The notes beneath the pieces are model-generated. The model did no database searches. It saw nothing but the letters and a program-made list of their open reading frames with translations, and was not told where the DNA came from. Positions 1-6,931 of a DNA stretch of 14,241 nt are shown here, piece after piece. Each line of letters starts with the position of its first letter. Position 1 is the first letter of the stretch. The position numbers were made by a program, and so were the translations under genes. This DNA is from Fidelibacterota bacterium UBA7303 (GTDB lineage: Bacteria; Fidelibacterota; Marinisomatia; Marinisomatales; UBA1611), in contig DKQR01000153.1 in NCBI GenBank assembly GCA_002471805.1, positions 4,591 through 18,831 on the forward strand, read 5' to 3'.

Positions 1-264
1 TTCAACAGACAAAATATCTTTACAAATAAACCTGGGATTGATGTTTTCTTTCTTGATCTGATTGATCACAATTTTAGATTGATCCAGGGCAAATACCTGG
101 ATTCCGTTATCTGCAAAGAAAAAGGAATCCCGCCCATTTCCGCAGCCCAGTTCAAGGATAGAATCCCCATCAGACATCATTTTGAGAGCATAGACAGCGA
201 AAGAGGAGGGTTCTTGCACCCCCAGTTTTTTCGAATAATATTTATTCCAATAACTTTTATCCAT
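1..264 (-). CDS. Class I SAM-dependent methyltransferase, 3' end beyond window
   Basis: Reading the minus strand from an ATG at 264-262 gives 88 codons with no stop, running off the left edge, so only the N-terminal part is present. The protein begins MDKSYWNKYYSKK and carries the glycine-rich SAM-binding motif I, ILELGCGNGRDS, at residues 37-48. The acidic end of the next strand (FALDQS, about 58-63) is where the ribose hydroxyls of SAM are usually bound. This order is typical of class I (Rossmann-fold) methyltransferases, and the short W-N-K-Y-Y start resembles small-molecule or sugar methyltransferases in surface-polysaccharide loci. The acceptor cannot be told from this fragment. It is divergent from the glycerophosphotransferase genes, with 139 bp between the two starts, so a role in the same glycan pathway is plausible but inferred. 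No clear Shine-Dalgarno sequence precedes the ATG. Confidence 0.82.
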   Translation of the reverse strand, partial: MDKSYWNKYYSKKLGVQEPSSFAVYALKMMSDGDSILELGCGNGRDSFFFADNGIQVFALDQSKIVINQIKKENINPRFICKDILSVE

Positions 265-284
265 GGGAAGAATTTGGGAACTCT

Positions 285-314
285 ATTATTCGTAAACTAT
301 TGTTATCATATCAA
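285..314 (-). promoter_or_regulatory. Candidate sigma70-type promoter for the leftward methyltransferase
   Basis: On the minus strand, TTGATA (314-309) is followed after 18 bases by AATAAT (290-285). Each hexamer matches the sigma70 consensus at 5 of 6 positions. Transcription would begin near 278, leaving a leader of about 14 nt before the ATG at 264. No equally good promoter was found for the rightward genes in the same 139-bp divergent gap; TTGTTA (300-305) with TAAGAT (324-329) is only a 4/6 plus 4/6 match. The gap is AT-rich, so chance matches are likely. Confidence 0.3.
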
Positions 315-403
315 AGGTTGCTTTAAGATTGGCGATACCAAACGCAATATGTCTGGTTTAATCATAACAGCGTTATTAACCCAACACAACAATAAATATT
401 AGC

Positions 404-1531
404 ATGTCGACCAACGGCCCGATCAAAATTGTATTTGATGTGTATCATTTATACCACTTGCCTCAATTTGATCCGGTAATTGATTTATTAAAGTCTGATG
501 ATAAATTTGAAATTTTTCTTTCTACGTCCTGTAGAATAAAACAGGAAGAAAAAGTATTAACAGAAAAAATACTGTCCCAAAAAGGCCTTCAGGTCATTTC
601 TGAAAAAGATGAAAAAAAACGGGCAAGTTCCATACAGGGGTTGGACCCTGATGTATTTATCTGCGGCTGGTCCCGCTATGATATAGACCATTTTGTGACC
701 AATAAAACATTGGTGGGGATGATTTACCACGGTATTGGCGTAAAACCTTCATACTGGCGGGATAATCATGAGCGCCTGGATCTGCGTTTTGTGGAAGGTC
801 CCTATAGAATAGATCAGCTACGCAGTCATGACATAGAAACGGATCTGGTACTTACCGGTTTCATAAAACTGGATCCATTATTCAATGGTTCTGGAATCGA
901 CAGTGAGGCAATAAAAAGGGAACTGGGATTAGATAAAAATAAAAAAACTATCCTTTTTGCACCGACTTTTTATCCCAGTTCCATTGAACAAATCGGAATA
1001 CGACTGGGAGAGTATACGCAGGATTACAATGTCATTTTAAAGCCCCATTTATGGACATATTTCCTGGACAAATTCGGGGAGGTAGATTTGAAGCCTCAGC
1101 GCAACCTTTTCTATGAATTAACAAATAAATATGATCATATCACATTACTCACTCCTGAGCATTACAATATTATCCCATTTTATAGAATATCAGATCTGCT
1201 TCTCACGGAAGCCAGCAGTACTATTTACGAGATGATTGCGCTGGAAAAACCAGTGATTGTGAACCGTTTTTTCAAATTAAAGCTTTCCCATCGGTTATTT
1301 CGGTACCGATTATACCGGAAACGACTGAACCGGGAAATGAATCAGGATATCGCTAATTTTTGTTTTGAGACGAAGCGGCCTAAGGATTTGCCCGGAATGA
1401 TCGAGACAGCCTTAAACAACAATCATACCCGGTTAGATGCTGTGAAAGAGTACCAGCAGAAAATGCTCTATAAACTGGATGGAAAGGCAGCTGAGCGGGC
1501 CCGGGACGCTATTTTGTCCAGGCTGTCATAA
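404..1531 (+). CDS. CDP-glycerol glycerophosphotransferase family protein (first of a tandem pair)
   Basis: This 375-residue protein has the landmarks of the TagB/TagF-type family (Glyphos_transf): YHGIGVK (108-114), LTGFIKLD (150-157), TILFAPTFYPSS (182-193), VILKPH (210-215) and the donor-site region TEASSTIYEMIALEKPVI (268-285). Family members move glycerol phosphate or another polyol phosphate from a CDP-activated donor onto a lipid-linked or glycan acceptor at the cytoplasmic face of the membrane. There is no signal peptide or membrane span. A strongly basic stretch (KLKLSHRLFRYRLYRKRL, 291-308) may hold it to the membrane. It resembles the next gene along its whole length, which implies an old tandem duplication. 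The ATG lacks a Shine-Dalgarno sequence but lies just upstream of conserved N-terminal motif IVFDVYHLYHLP. The family call is firm; the actual donor and acceptor are unknown. Confidence 0.85.
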   Translation: MSTNGPIKIVFDVYHLYHLPQFDPVIDLLKSDDKFEIFLSTSCRIKQEEKVLTEKILSQKGLQVISEKDEKKRASSIQGLDPDVFICGWSRYDIDHFVTNKTLVGMIYHGIGVKPSYWRDNHERLDLRFVEGPYRIDQLRSHDIETDLVLTGFIKLDPLFNGSGIDSEAIKRELGLDKNKKTILFAPTFYPSSIEQIGIRLGEYTQDYNVILKPHLWTYFLDKFGEVDLKPQRNLFYELTNKYDHITLLTPEHYNIIPFYRISDLLLTEASSTIYEMIALEKPVIVNRFFKLKLSHRLFRYRLYRKRLNREMNQDIANFCFETKRPKDLPGMIETALNNNHTRLDAVKEYQQKMLYKLDGKAAERARDAILSRLS

Positions 1532-1551
1532 TTCTTGATTGACACCTACCA

Positions 1552-2637
1552 GTGAAAAAAGTTCTCTTTGAAACCCATCATTTGTATTACTGGCCTAACT
1601 TTGTGCCGATTGTAGAAGAGTTGAAGAATCGCGGTGGCTATACTGTCCATGCTTCAATGCCCAGGCGGTCATCTGATGTTCAGCAGACCATATTAAGCCA
1701 GGCCTGCTCTGAACTGGATGTAGTATTTGTTGCCGCAGACAGTGAACTAGACCGTATTGAGAAAATTATCAGGGAGGCATACGATGTTGTCATGGTAGGG
1801 AATATTGGTCAGTTAAAACAGATTGTGCTCCCTGATGCATTAACGGTCATGGTGTATCATGGCATTGGTCTTAAACAATCCTACTACAGGGATATTGATG
1901 ATCGTATCAACATAAGGGCCGTGGAATCTATGGAGCGCTTGCATGAGCTTATGGAACAGGGACATACTAATCTGGTGCTCTCTGGATTTACCAAACTGGA
2001 TAAACTGTATACCATATCCGAGAATGAACCAGAACAGCTTAAACAGAAACTCAATTTGAACCAGAATAAAAAAACAATTTTATACGCTCCAAGTTTCTAT
2101 CCTACCTCAATTGAAAAACTTTGTCCCCAATTATCCGTGTTAAGCGCAGACTATAATATCGTCATAAAGCTGCATGGATTCAGCTGGGAGCAGAAACGGT
2201 ATCGTTATCAAAGCGGATTGTGTTCTGAACTGGCAGAAAAACATGATTCTATACAATTATTACCAAATGAAACTTTTGATATACTTCCTTATTATAAAAT
2301 AGCTGATGTATTAATCAGCGATATTTCCTCTACCATGTTTGAATTTCTGCCCCTGAACAGGCCGATCATCCAGGCGGAATGTTTTTCCTTAAGGTTAAAG
2401 CATAGAATTTTTCGCCGCCGCTTCTGGAGAAAACTTGATGTAGAGAGAATGCAGAATGTGGATTTTGCTTACAAAATAGTAGACCCGGCAGATGTAATCG
2501 GCCGGGTGCAATTTGCCCTGGAGTATCCAGACGAAATGGAATCCCTGCGTCAAACAGCCCACAATCAATATTTATACAAACCAGATGGCATGGCTTCTGC
2601 CAGGGTGGTAGATGCCATTGAAGAGAATTTAAAATGA
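1552..2637 (+). CDS. CDP-glycerol glycerophosphotransferase family protein (second of a tandem pair)
   Basis: This 361-residue paralog of the preceding gene begins at a GTG 20 bp after its stop. The GTG is chosen because MKKVLFETHHLYYWPNF lines up with IKIVFDVYHLYHLPQF of the neighbour. The family landmarks recur: YHGIGLK (102-108), LSGFTKLD (143-150), TILYAPSFYPTS (175-186), VIKLHG (204-209) and SDISSTMFEFLPLNRPII (256-273). This last block is nearer the usual family form (SD-x-SS...FE...RPII) than that of its partner, which has TEASS in place of SDISS. VIKLHG replaces VILKPH, so the two may differ in donor or acceptor. A basic patch, RLKHRIFRRRFWRK (281-294), is shared. Its stop overlaps the next start by 4 bp (ATGA), indicating translational coupling. 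The likely role is addition of an alcohol phosphate to a surface glycan; the substrate is not known. Confidence 0.84.
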   Translation: MKKVLFETHHLYYWPNFVPIVEELKNRGGYTVHASMPRRSSDVQQTILSQACSELDVVFVAADSELDRIEKIIREAYDVVMVGNIGQLKQIVLPDALTVMVYHGIGLKQSYYRDIDDRINIRAVESMERLHELMEQGHTNLVLSGFTKLDKLYTISENEPEQLKQKLNLNQNKKTILYAPSFYPTSIEKLCPQLSVLSADYNIVIKLHGFSWEQKRYRYQSGLCSELAEKHDSIQLLPNETFDILPYYKIADVLISDISSTMFEFLPLNRPIIQAECFSLRLKHRIFRRRFWRKLDVERMQNVDFAYKIVDPADVIGRVQFALEYPDEMESLRQTAHNQYLYKPDGMASARVVDAIEENLK

Positions 2638-3626
2638 ATATCGGTGTTTATTGCCCGAACTGGATCGGGGATGCAGTAATGGCCCTGCCGTTCATCCAGC
2701 AACTGCAAGACCACTATCCGGATGGGAAAATCACCATTGTATGTAAAGATTCGGTAGCCTCTGTTTTCCAGAATCACCCCGCTGCCCGCAGGATTATTGC
2801 ACTTCCACAGTCAAATACCAGCGGGCTCCTGTCCGCCCGCAGCACAGGAAAATCATTGCTATCCCTTCATCTGGATGTTTTTTATACATTAACAGACTCC
2901 TTCAGAAGTGCCGCAATCTTGTGGTGGTCCGGGGCTGAGCAAAGAATTGGTTACAGCACCCAGCTGCGATCCATATTGTTAACCAACGCTGTCGAGTTGA
3001 CAGCGAAAAGGATGCATCGTTCCCTAAAATATTTAGCGCTTATTAATCCAGAATCAAATTCTGAAAAAGTCCCCCAGATATATTTGACGAATGACGAAGT
3101 AGCTTGGGCAAAAAGAGAATTGGCTGTTTTAGAATTAAAACAGCCAATAGCACTGTGCCCGTTCAGTGTGGCCGGTTCAAGAACAATACCCAGTAGCAGT
3201 CTAAAAAAATGGCTCCATGATTCGGAAGAAAATTACATCCTGTTCGGAAGTGAGAGAGACACAGACCGGGCTTTGGCTATTATTAATGAATGTAACAATA
3301 GTTCAATTATTTCCGTGTGCGGTAAATATTCCCTACGGAAATCAATTGCTCTCATATCTTTGTGTAAATACGCCCTGGCAGCGGACAGCGGTCTGGGGCA
3401 CATTTCTGCCGCGCTGGATATACCGAGTGTCTCCTTTTTTGGTGCAGGACTTAGCACAATGACAAGACCACTTGGAGCCAGAACAACTATTGTAAATAAC
3501 AATGTTCATTGCAGTCCCTGTCAAAAGAACATATGCTGTAATGAAGAAGAACCTTTACTTTGTCTGCAGCAAATTTCCCGATCTGATGTAGAAATTGCAG
3601 TCAGAAATTTGTCACTGAATCCTTAA
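2634..3626 (+). CDS. Glycosyltransferase family 9 (ADP-heptose:LPS heptosyltransferase II-like)
   Basis: This 330-residue protein starts with the GT9 signature PNWIGDAVMALP (8-19), matching the N-terminal acceptor-side motif of WaaF/RfaF. The C-terminal domain has the ADP-sugar-binding block ADSGLGHISAALDIPSV (250-266) followed by FFGAG. The tail carries the usual family cysteine cluster (C293, C296, C301, C302, C310, beginning CSPC). GT9 enzymes transfer heptose from an ADP-activated donor to the LPS inner core at the inner face of the cytoplasmic membrane, so the gene supports a diderm with an LPS-like outer membrane. Its ATG overlaps the TGA of the preceding gene. The donor may not be heptose: GT9 members in atypical surface loci can use other sugars, and no heptose-biosynthesis gene is visible here. 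A 30-nt perfect hairpin lies inside the gene at 3119-3148. Confidence 0.85.
   Translation: MNIGVYCPNWIGDAVMALPFIQQLQDHYPDGKITIVCKDSVASVFQNHPAARRIIALPQSNTSGLLSARSTGKSLLSLHLDVFYTLTDSFRSAAILWWSGAEQRIGYSTQLRSILLTNAVELTAKRMHRSLKYLALINPESNSEKVPQIYLTNDEVAWAKRELAVLELKQPIALCPFSVAGSRTIPSSSLKKWLHDSEENYILFGSERDTDRALAIINECNNSSIISVCGKYSLRKSIALISLCKYALAADSGLGHISAALDIPSVSFFGAGLSTMTRPLGARTTIVNNNVHCSPCQKNICCNEEEPLLCLQQISRSDVEIAVRNLSLNP
3119..3148. repeat. 30-nt perfect inverted repeat inside the heptosyltransferase gene
   Basis: ATTGGCTGTTTTA (3119-3131) is followed by a four-base loop GAAT and then by its exact reverse complement TAAAACAGCCAAT (3136-3148). This makes a 13-bp perfect stem, which both DNA and mRNA could fold. 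It lies wholly in codons for part of RELAVLELKQPIAL. No U-tract follows, so it is not a standard intrinsic terminator. Confidence 0.8.
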
Positions 3627-3637
3627 TTTTCATCCCT

Positions 3638-4348
3638 ATGAAAGCAGTTATTCTGGCCGCTGGTGTCTCTCGGAGGCTGTATCCTCATACCTACGATACG
3701 CCGAAATGCCTATTGGATGTGTCTGGTAAACCCATTATCCATTACCAGCTGGAAGCCCTGGAAGCCCTGGGTATTTATGACATAACCATGATTATTGGTT
3801 ATCTCCGTGAAACCTTGATGGATCATGTAACCAGCAGTTTCCCACATTTGAATTTCACGTTTCTTATCAACCATCATTATTTTGAAACCAATACTGCATA
3901 TTCACTTTATATTGCCCGGAAAGCCTTGTGTTCAGATAGTCAGGTTCTTATGAATGCTGATGTGATATACCCTATAGATTTACTCCGGCAGGTCGTCAAT
4001 TCACCTTTCGAAAATGTATTGGCTGTGGACGTAAAGCCCTGTGGGCGCGAGGAAGTGAAGGTCATAGAAGGAGGGGAGAAAAAAATAGTAGACATAGGCA
4101 AGGATCTTATTGAAGCCCAGTGTCTGGGTGAATTTATAGGTGTAGCCAAATTATCCCATTCGTTTACGAAAATGTTAGCGGAATCCCTTGAACAATTAAT
4201 CACCGCCGGAGGTAAAAATGATTACTTTGAGGCTGGGATCCAACCGCTGCTTTCAGAAATAGATGTCCATTTTGAAGATGTATCTGAATTTCCATGCCTG
4301 GAAATTGATTTTGTTGAAGATCTTGAGGAAGCACGTCAACTGTATTGA
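3638..4348 (+). CDS. LicC-like CTP:alcohol-phosphate cytidylyltransferase (NTP transferase family)
   Basis: This 236-residue single-domain nucleotidyltransferase opens with LAAGVSRRLYPHTYDTPKCL (6-25), the nucleotide-binding loop with the conserved lysine (K23). A first acidic metal-site candidate is in MNADV (105-109), and EIDFVEDL (222-229) supplies a second near the C-terminus. The spaced motif N78-x-x-Y81-...-N85-x-x-Y88-S-L and the EID ending match phosphocholine cytidylyltransferase LicC and its aminoethylphosphonate relatives better than glucose-1-phosphate enzymes. Length also fits LicC (about 230 residues), with no C-terminal left-handed helix domain. The reaction would be CTP plus an alcohol phosphate giving a CDP-alcohol and pyrophosphate in the cytosol. 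Lying 11 bp after the glycosyltransferase and near two CDP-alcohol-dependent transferases, it may make their donor; this is inference. Phosphocholine, glycerol phosphate, inositol phosphate or a sugar-1-phosphate are all possible substrates. Confidence 0.78.
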   Translation: MKAVILAAGVSRRLYPHTYDTPKCLLDVSGKPIIHYQLEALEALGIYDITMIIGYLRETLMDHVTSSFPHLNFTFLINHHYFETNTAYSLYIARKALCSDSQVLMNADVIYPIDLLRQVVNSPFENVLAVDVKPCGREEVKVIEGGEKKIVDIGKDLIEAQCLGEFIGVAKLSHSFTKMLAESLEQLITAGGKNDYFEAGIQPLLSEIDVHFEDVSEFPCLEIDFVEDLEEARQLY

Positions 4349-4363
4349 AATACATTATAAACT

Positions 4364-4377
4364 TCTAAACGTTTAGA
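4364..4377. promoter_or_regulatory. 14-bp perfect palindrome, possible operator upstream of DUF1015 gene
   Basis: TCTAAACGTTTAGA is a perfect 14-bp palindrome in the 35-bp gap between the nucleotidyltransferase stop and the ATG at 4384, ending 6 bases before that ATG. Its position at the boundary between the glycan genes and the metabolic genes would suit a dimeric repressor or a processing site. A palindrome of this length is expected about once by chance in a window of this size, so the assignment is weak. Confidence 0.25.
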
Positions 4378-4383
4378 CATTTT

Positions 4384-5640
4384 ATGGCAGAAATATTCCC
4401 TTTTCGCGGTTGGCGGTATCATAACGACCTTATACAAGAGCAGCCGGGAATCATTGTTCCTCCATATGATGTAATTACAGCAACAGAGCAGAATTCATAC
4501 TATGATCAATCCCCGTATAATTACATCCGTGCAATTCTAAACCGTTCTGAAGGTGCTGATAGGTATAAAGATGCAGCCATATCATTGGAGCAATGGAAAA
4601 AAAATGGAGTTTTAATCCAGGAAGAACAAAATGCTATTTATATTTTATCGCAATCCTTTAAGCAATCTGACCAGACAGTAGAAAGAATTGGCTGTATCTG
4701 CTCTTTACAACTCACTGAACTGGGGAAGGTTGTGCTGCCCCACGAACTGACAATTCAAAAACATTTGCTTGACCGGCTCCGGCTGATGGCGGCAACATCT
4801 GCGAACACAGGGCAAATATTTATGTGCTACCGTGATGATGAAATGATTCTGGAAAATATTTATAAGCAAATTGAAAAGGATCCAGTCGTAGATATAGTAT
4901 TATCGGATATACATTATCGTTTATGGCCGGTAATGGATAAAAATTTGATTGGTCAATTTGCGGAAGGAATGGTGGATAAAACGCTTATTATTGCGGATGG
5001 CCACCATCGCTATAAAACAGCCTTACAGTATGCAGCGGATCATCCCGAATCAGGCGCTGCAAAGCAGGTAATGGTCACCCTGGTAAACAGTAAAAATTCC
5101 GGAATGCAGATCCTGCCAACACATAGAATAATTTCGGGAGTGAATATAGCTATTGGCAATATAGAAAATAGTCTGGCTGAATTCTTTCATATCAGAAAAT
5201 TCACTGGCGCAGCAGCTGTCCTTGATGCCATGAATACAAGACCAGATGAAAAAGGGATGCTTGGGTTATACCACCGTGAATCGAATACAGGTTTATTGTT
5301 AAATTTTAAGGATTGGAATATCCTGGAAACTGAATTCCCAGAAACGAGCAAGACCTATCGGGAATTAGACACGAATATATTACATGTATTTGTATTGAAT
5401 AAGGTTTTCAATATTGATTCCAATAAACAAACAGATTTAAATCGCGTAGCCTATATGCGCGGGAATGAACCTGCCCTGGATATGTTGAAAAAAGAACACC
5501 ACTATGATGTGGCCTGCTTTGTCAATCCGCCATCTTTGGAAGATGTGTATGATATTGCAAAATCAGGGGAAACAATGCCGCAAAAATCAACATTCTTCTT
5601 CCCAAAAATCTACTCCGGACTGGTGACGCGCTGTTTTTAA
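4384..5640 (+). CDS. DUF1015 family protein
   Basis: This 418-residue protein has the DUF1015 hallmarks in order: FPFRGWRY (5-12), PPYDVI (26-31), LPHELTIQKHLLDRL (118-132), the invariant block ADGHHRYKTAL (204-214) and the C-terminal MPQKSTFFFPKIYSGLVTR (398-416). Length is normal and all blocks are present, so it appears intact. The family is widespread in bacteria and archaea. Its fold and the HHR motif have been compared with ParB-like serine kinases, and its genes are often found near serine-biosynthesis genes; I treat that as background, not proof for this copy. No signal peptide or membrane span is seen, so it should be cytoplasmic. It lies 14 bp upstream of citrate synthase and is probably co-transcribed with it. 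The ATG is chosen because the conserved MAEIFPFRG start follows directly. No Shine-Dalgarno sequence is evident. Confidence 0.85.
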   Translation: MAEIFPFRGWRYHNDLIQEQPGIIVPPYDVITATEQNSYYDQSPYNYIRAILNRSEGADRYKDAAISLEQWKKNGVLIQEEQNAIYILSQSFKQSDQTVERIGCICSLQLTELGKVVLPHELTIQKHLLDRLRLMAATSANTGQIFMCYRDDEMILENIYKQIEKDPVVDIVLSDIHYRLWPVMDKNLIGQFAEGMVDKTLIIADGHHRYKTALQYAADHPESGAAKQVMVTLVNSKNSGMQILPTHRIISGVNIAIGNIENSLAEFFHIRKFTGAAAVLDAMNTRPDEKGMLGLYHRESNTGLLLNFKDWNILETEFPETSKTYRELDTNILHVFVLNKVFNIDSNKQTDLNRVAYMRGNEPALDMLKKEHHYDVACFVNPPSLEDVYDIAKSGETMPQKSTFFFPKIYSGLVTRCF

Positions 5641-5644
5641 AAAT

Positions 5645-5648
5645 AGGA
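5645..5648 (+). promoter_or_regulatory. Ribosome binding site of citrate synthase
   Basis: AGGA lies 6 nt before the ATG at 5655, inside the 14-bp gap after the DUF1015 stop. It is the best Shine-Dalgarno match before any start in this window and supports the chosen start. Confidence 0.6.
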
Positions 5649-5654
5649 TAGAAA

Positions 5655-6926
5655 ATGACATTGTTAAAAAAAGAACTAGCGACGCAAATACCCCTCATAA
5701 GAGATGATATAAAAGCATTAATCAATGAGAATGGAGATCGTCAGATCAGCAATGTGACGGTGGCCCAGGCTTATTCAGGTTTAAGAGGCATAAAAGCTTT
5801 TGTATGTGATACTTCCTCTGTAGACCCGGACAAGGGGCTTATCATCAGGGGTATTCCCCTTTTGGATATCACTCATATATTGCCGGAAGAGGTATTATTC
5901 CTGCTGCTTGCCGGCAGGTTACCCAACAAGAATGAAGTTAAAGATCTGCAGCGGGAATTTTCTGCTCATTTGGAGGTCCCGGATTATGTGTGGAAGGTCC
6001 TGAGCGAATTTCCCGATAATGCCCATCCCATGACCTTGTTCAACACGGGGATAATGGCCATGCAGGGTACAAGTGTGTTCCGTAAAAAATATGATGAAGG
6101 TGTGCCAAAGGCAGAATATTGGGAGGCCATTTTAGAAGATGGAATTCGCCTCTTGGCGAAGCTCCCCGCCCTGGGTGCCGGCATTTATCGCATGCGTTTC
6201 AACAAAGGTGCAAGAATTGACCCGGATCCAGAACAGGATTGGGCCGGGAATTTTGTCCATATGACTGGAATTTCAGATGATAGTGGTGATTTTCATAAAC
6301 TGATGCAGCTATACTTTATGCTTCACTGTGATCACGAAGGCGGGAATGTGAGTGCCTTTGCTGCCCATACAGTTGCATCTGCATTGTCAGATCCCTATTA
6401 TGCAGTATCAGCAGGTCTGAACGGCTTGGCCGGCCCACTTCACGGTCTGGCAAATCAGGAATGTCTGAAATTTGTACTGAATATCCGCGATGAATTCAGA
6501 GGTGCGCCCAGCATAGATGAACTCCGTCAATATTGCTGGAACCGTTTAGAGCGCGGCAGAGTGATTCCCGGATATGGTCATGCCGTTTTGCGTTGTCCAG
6601 ATCCCCGGTTTGCAGCGTTTATTGATTTTGGTAAAAAGCATATCCATGATGACGAAGTGTTTGATATTGTAACTGGTTTGTTCCATGTTGTTCCTGATGT
6701 ACTGAAAGAACAGGGAAAAGCAAAAAACCCATGGCCCAATGTGGATGCGGCTTCGGGATCGTTGCTTTATTATTATGGCCTACAAGAATATAATTTCTAT
6801 ACAGTGCTTTTCAGTATCTCCAGGACCATGGGTATGATTTCCCAAATGGTCTGGGAGCGGGCATTGGGTATCCCTATTACCCGGCCAAAATCGGTGACCA
6901 CAGACTGGATTAAACAAACCGTTTAA
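5655..6926 (+). CDS. Citrate synthase, eukaryotic/mitochondrial type
   Basis: This 423-residue protein would condense acetyl-CoA and oxaloacetate to citrate in the first step of the TCA cycle. It follows the mitochondrial-type family closely: LHCDHEGGNVSAFAAHTVAS (223-242), NGLAGPLHGLANQE (256-269), IPGYGHAVLR (304-313) and PWPNVDAASG (359-368). The catalytic triad corresponds to H263, H309 and D364, and R313 and R318 fit the oxaloacetate/citrate-binding arginines. The C-terminus (ITRPKSVTTDW) also matches the eukaryotic form. There is no transit peptide; the protein begins near the mature mitochondrial N-terminus. It lacks the N-terminal extension of the allosteric NADH-inhibited type (E. 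coli GltA). Close bacterial examples of this type are known, such as the eukaryotic-like enzyme of Geobacter. A stop 5 bp before the carboxypeptidase start suggests a continuous transcript. The gltA name was avoided because this is not the GltA subfamily. Confidence 0.95.
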   Translation: MTLLKKELATQIPLIRDDIKALINENGDRQISNVTVAQAYSGLRGIKAFVCDTSSVDPDKGLIIRGIPLLDITHILPEEVLFLLLAGRLPNKNEVKDLQREFSAHLEVPDYVWKVLSEFPDNAHPMTLFNTGIMAMQGTSVFRKKYDEGVPKAEYWEAILEDGIRLLAKLPALGAGIYRMRFNKGARIDPDPEQDWAGNFVHMTGISDDSGDFHKLMQLYFMLHCDHEGGNVSAFAAHTVASALSDPYYAVSAGLNGLAGPLHGLANQECLKFVLNIRDEFRGAPSIDELRQYCWNRLERGRVIPGYGHAVLRCPDPRFAAFIDFGKKHIHDDEVFDIVTGLFHVVPDVLKEQGKAKNPWPNVDAASGSLLYYYGLQEYNFYTVLFSISRTMGMISQMVWERALGIPITRPKSVTTDWIKQTV

Positions 6927-6931
6927 ACACC

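Noticed and set aside
79..402. Rightward open frame of 107 codons at the left end
   Set aside because: It lies antisense to the methyltransferase fragment, whose motif I is clear, and its translation has no recognisable feature.
3749..3770. Tandem repeat of CTGGAAGCC, two copies plus four bases
   Set aside because: It encodes LEALEALG in an ordinary helix of the nucleotidyltransferase and is too short to be a repeat element.
4018..4695. The 9-mer ATTGGCTGT at 4018 and 4687, also in both arms of the 3119-3148 hairpin
   Set aside because: It could hint at an uptake-type repeat, but all copies fall in codons and the core GGCTGT is not otherwise followed by the same flanks; too few copies to support it.
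5832..5864. Terminator-like hairpin AGGGG-TATT-CCCCT with TTTT, plus a competing upstream AAGGGG
   Set aside because: It resembles an attenuator but lies inside conserved citrate synthase codons (GLIIRGIPLLD), and the stem is only 5 bp.
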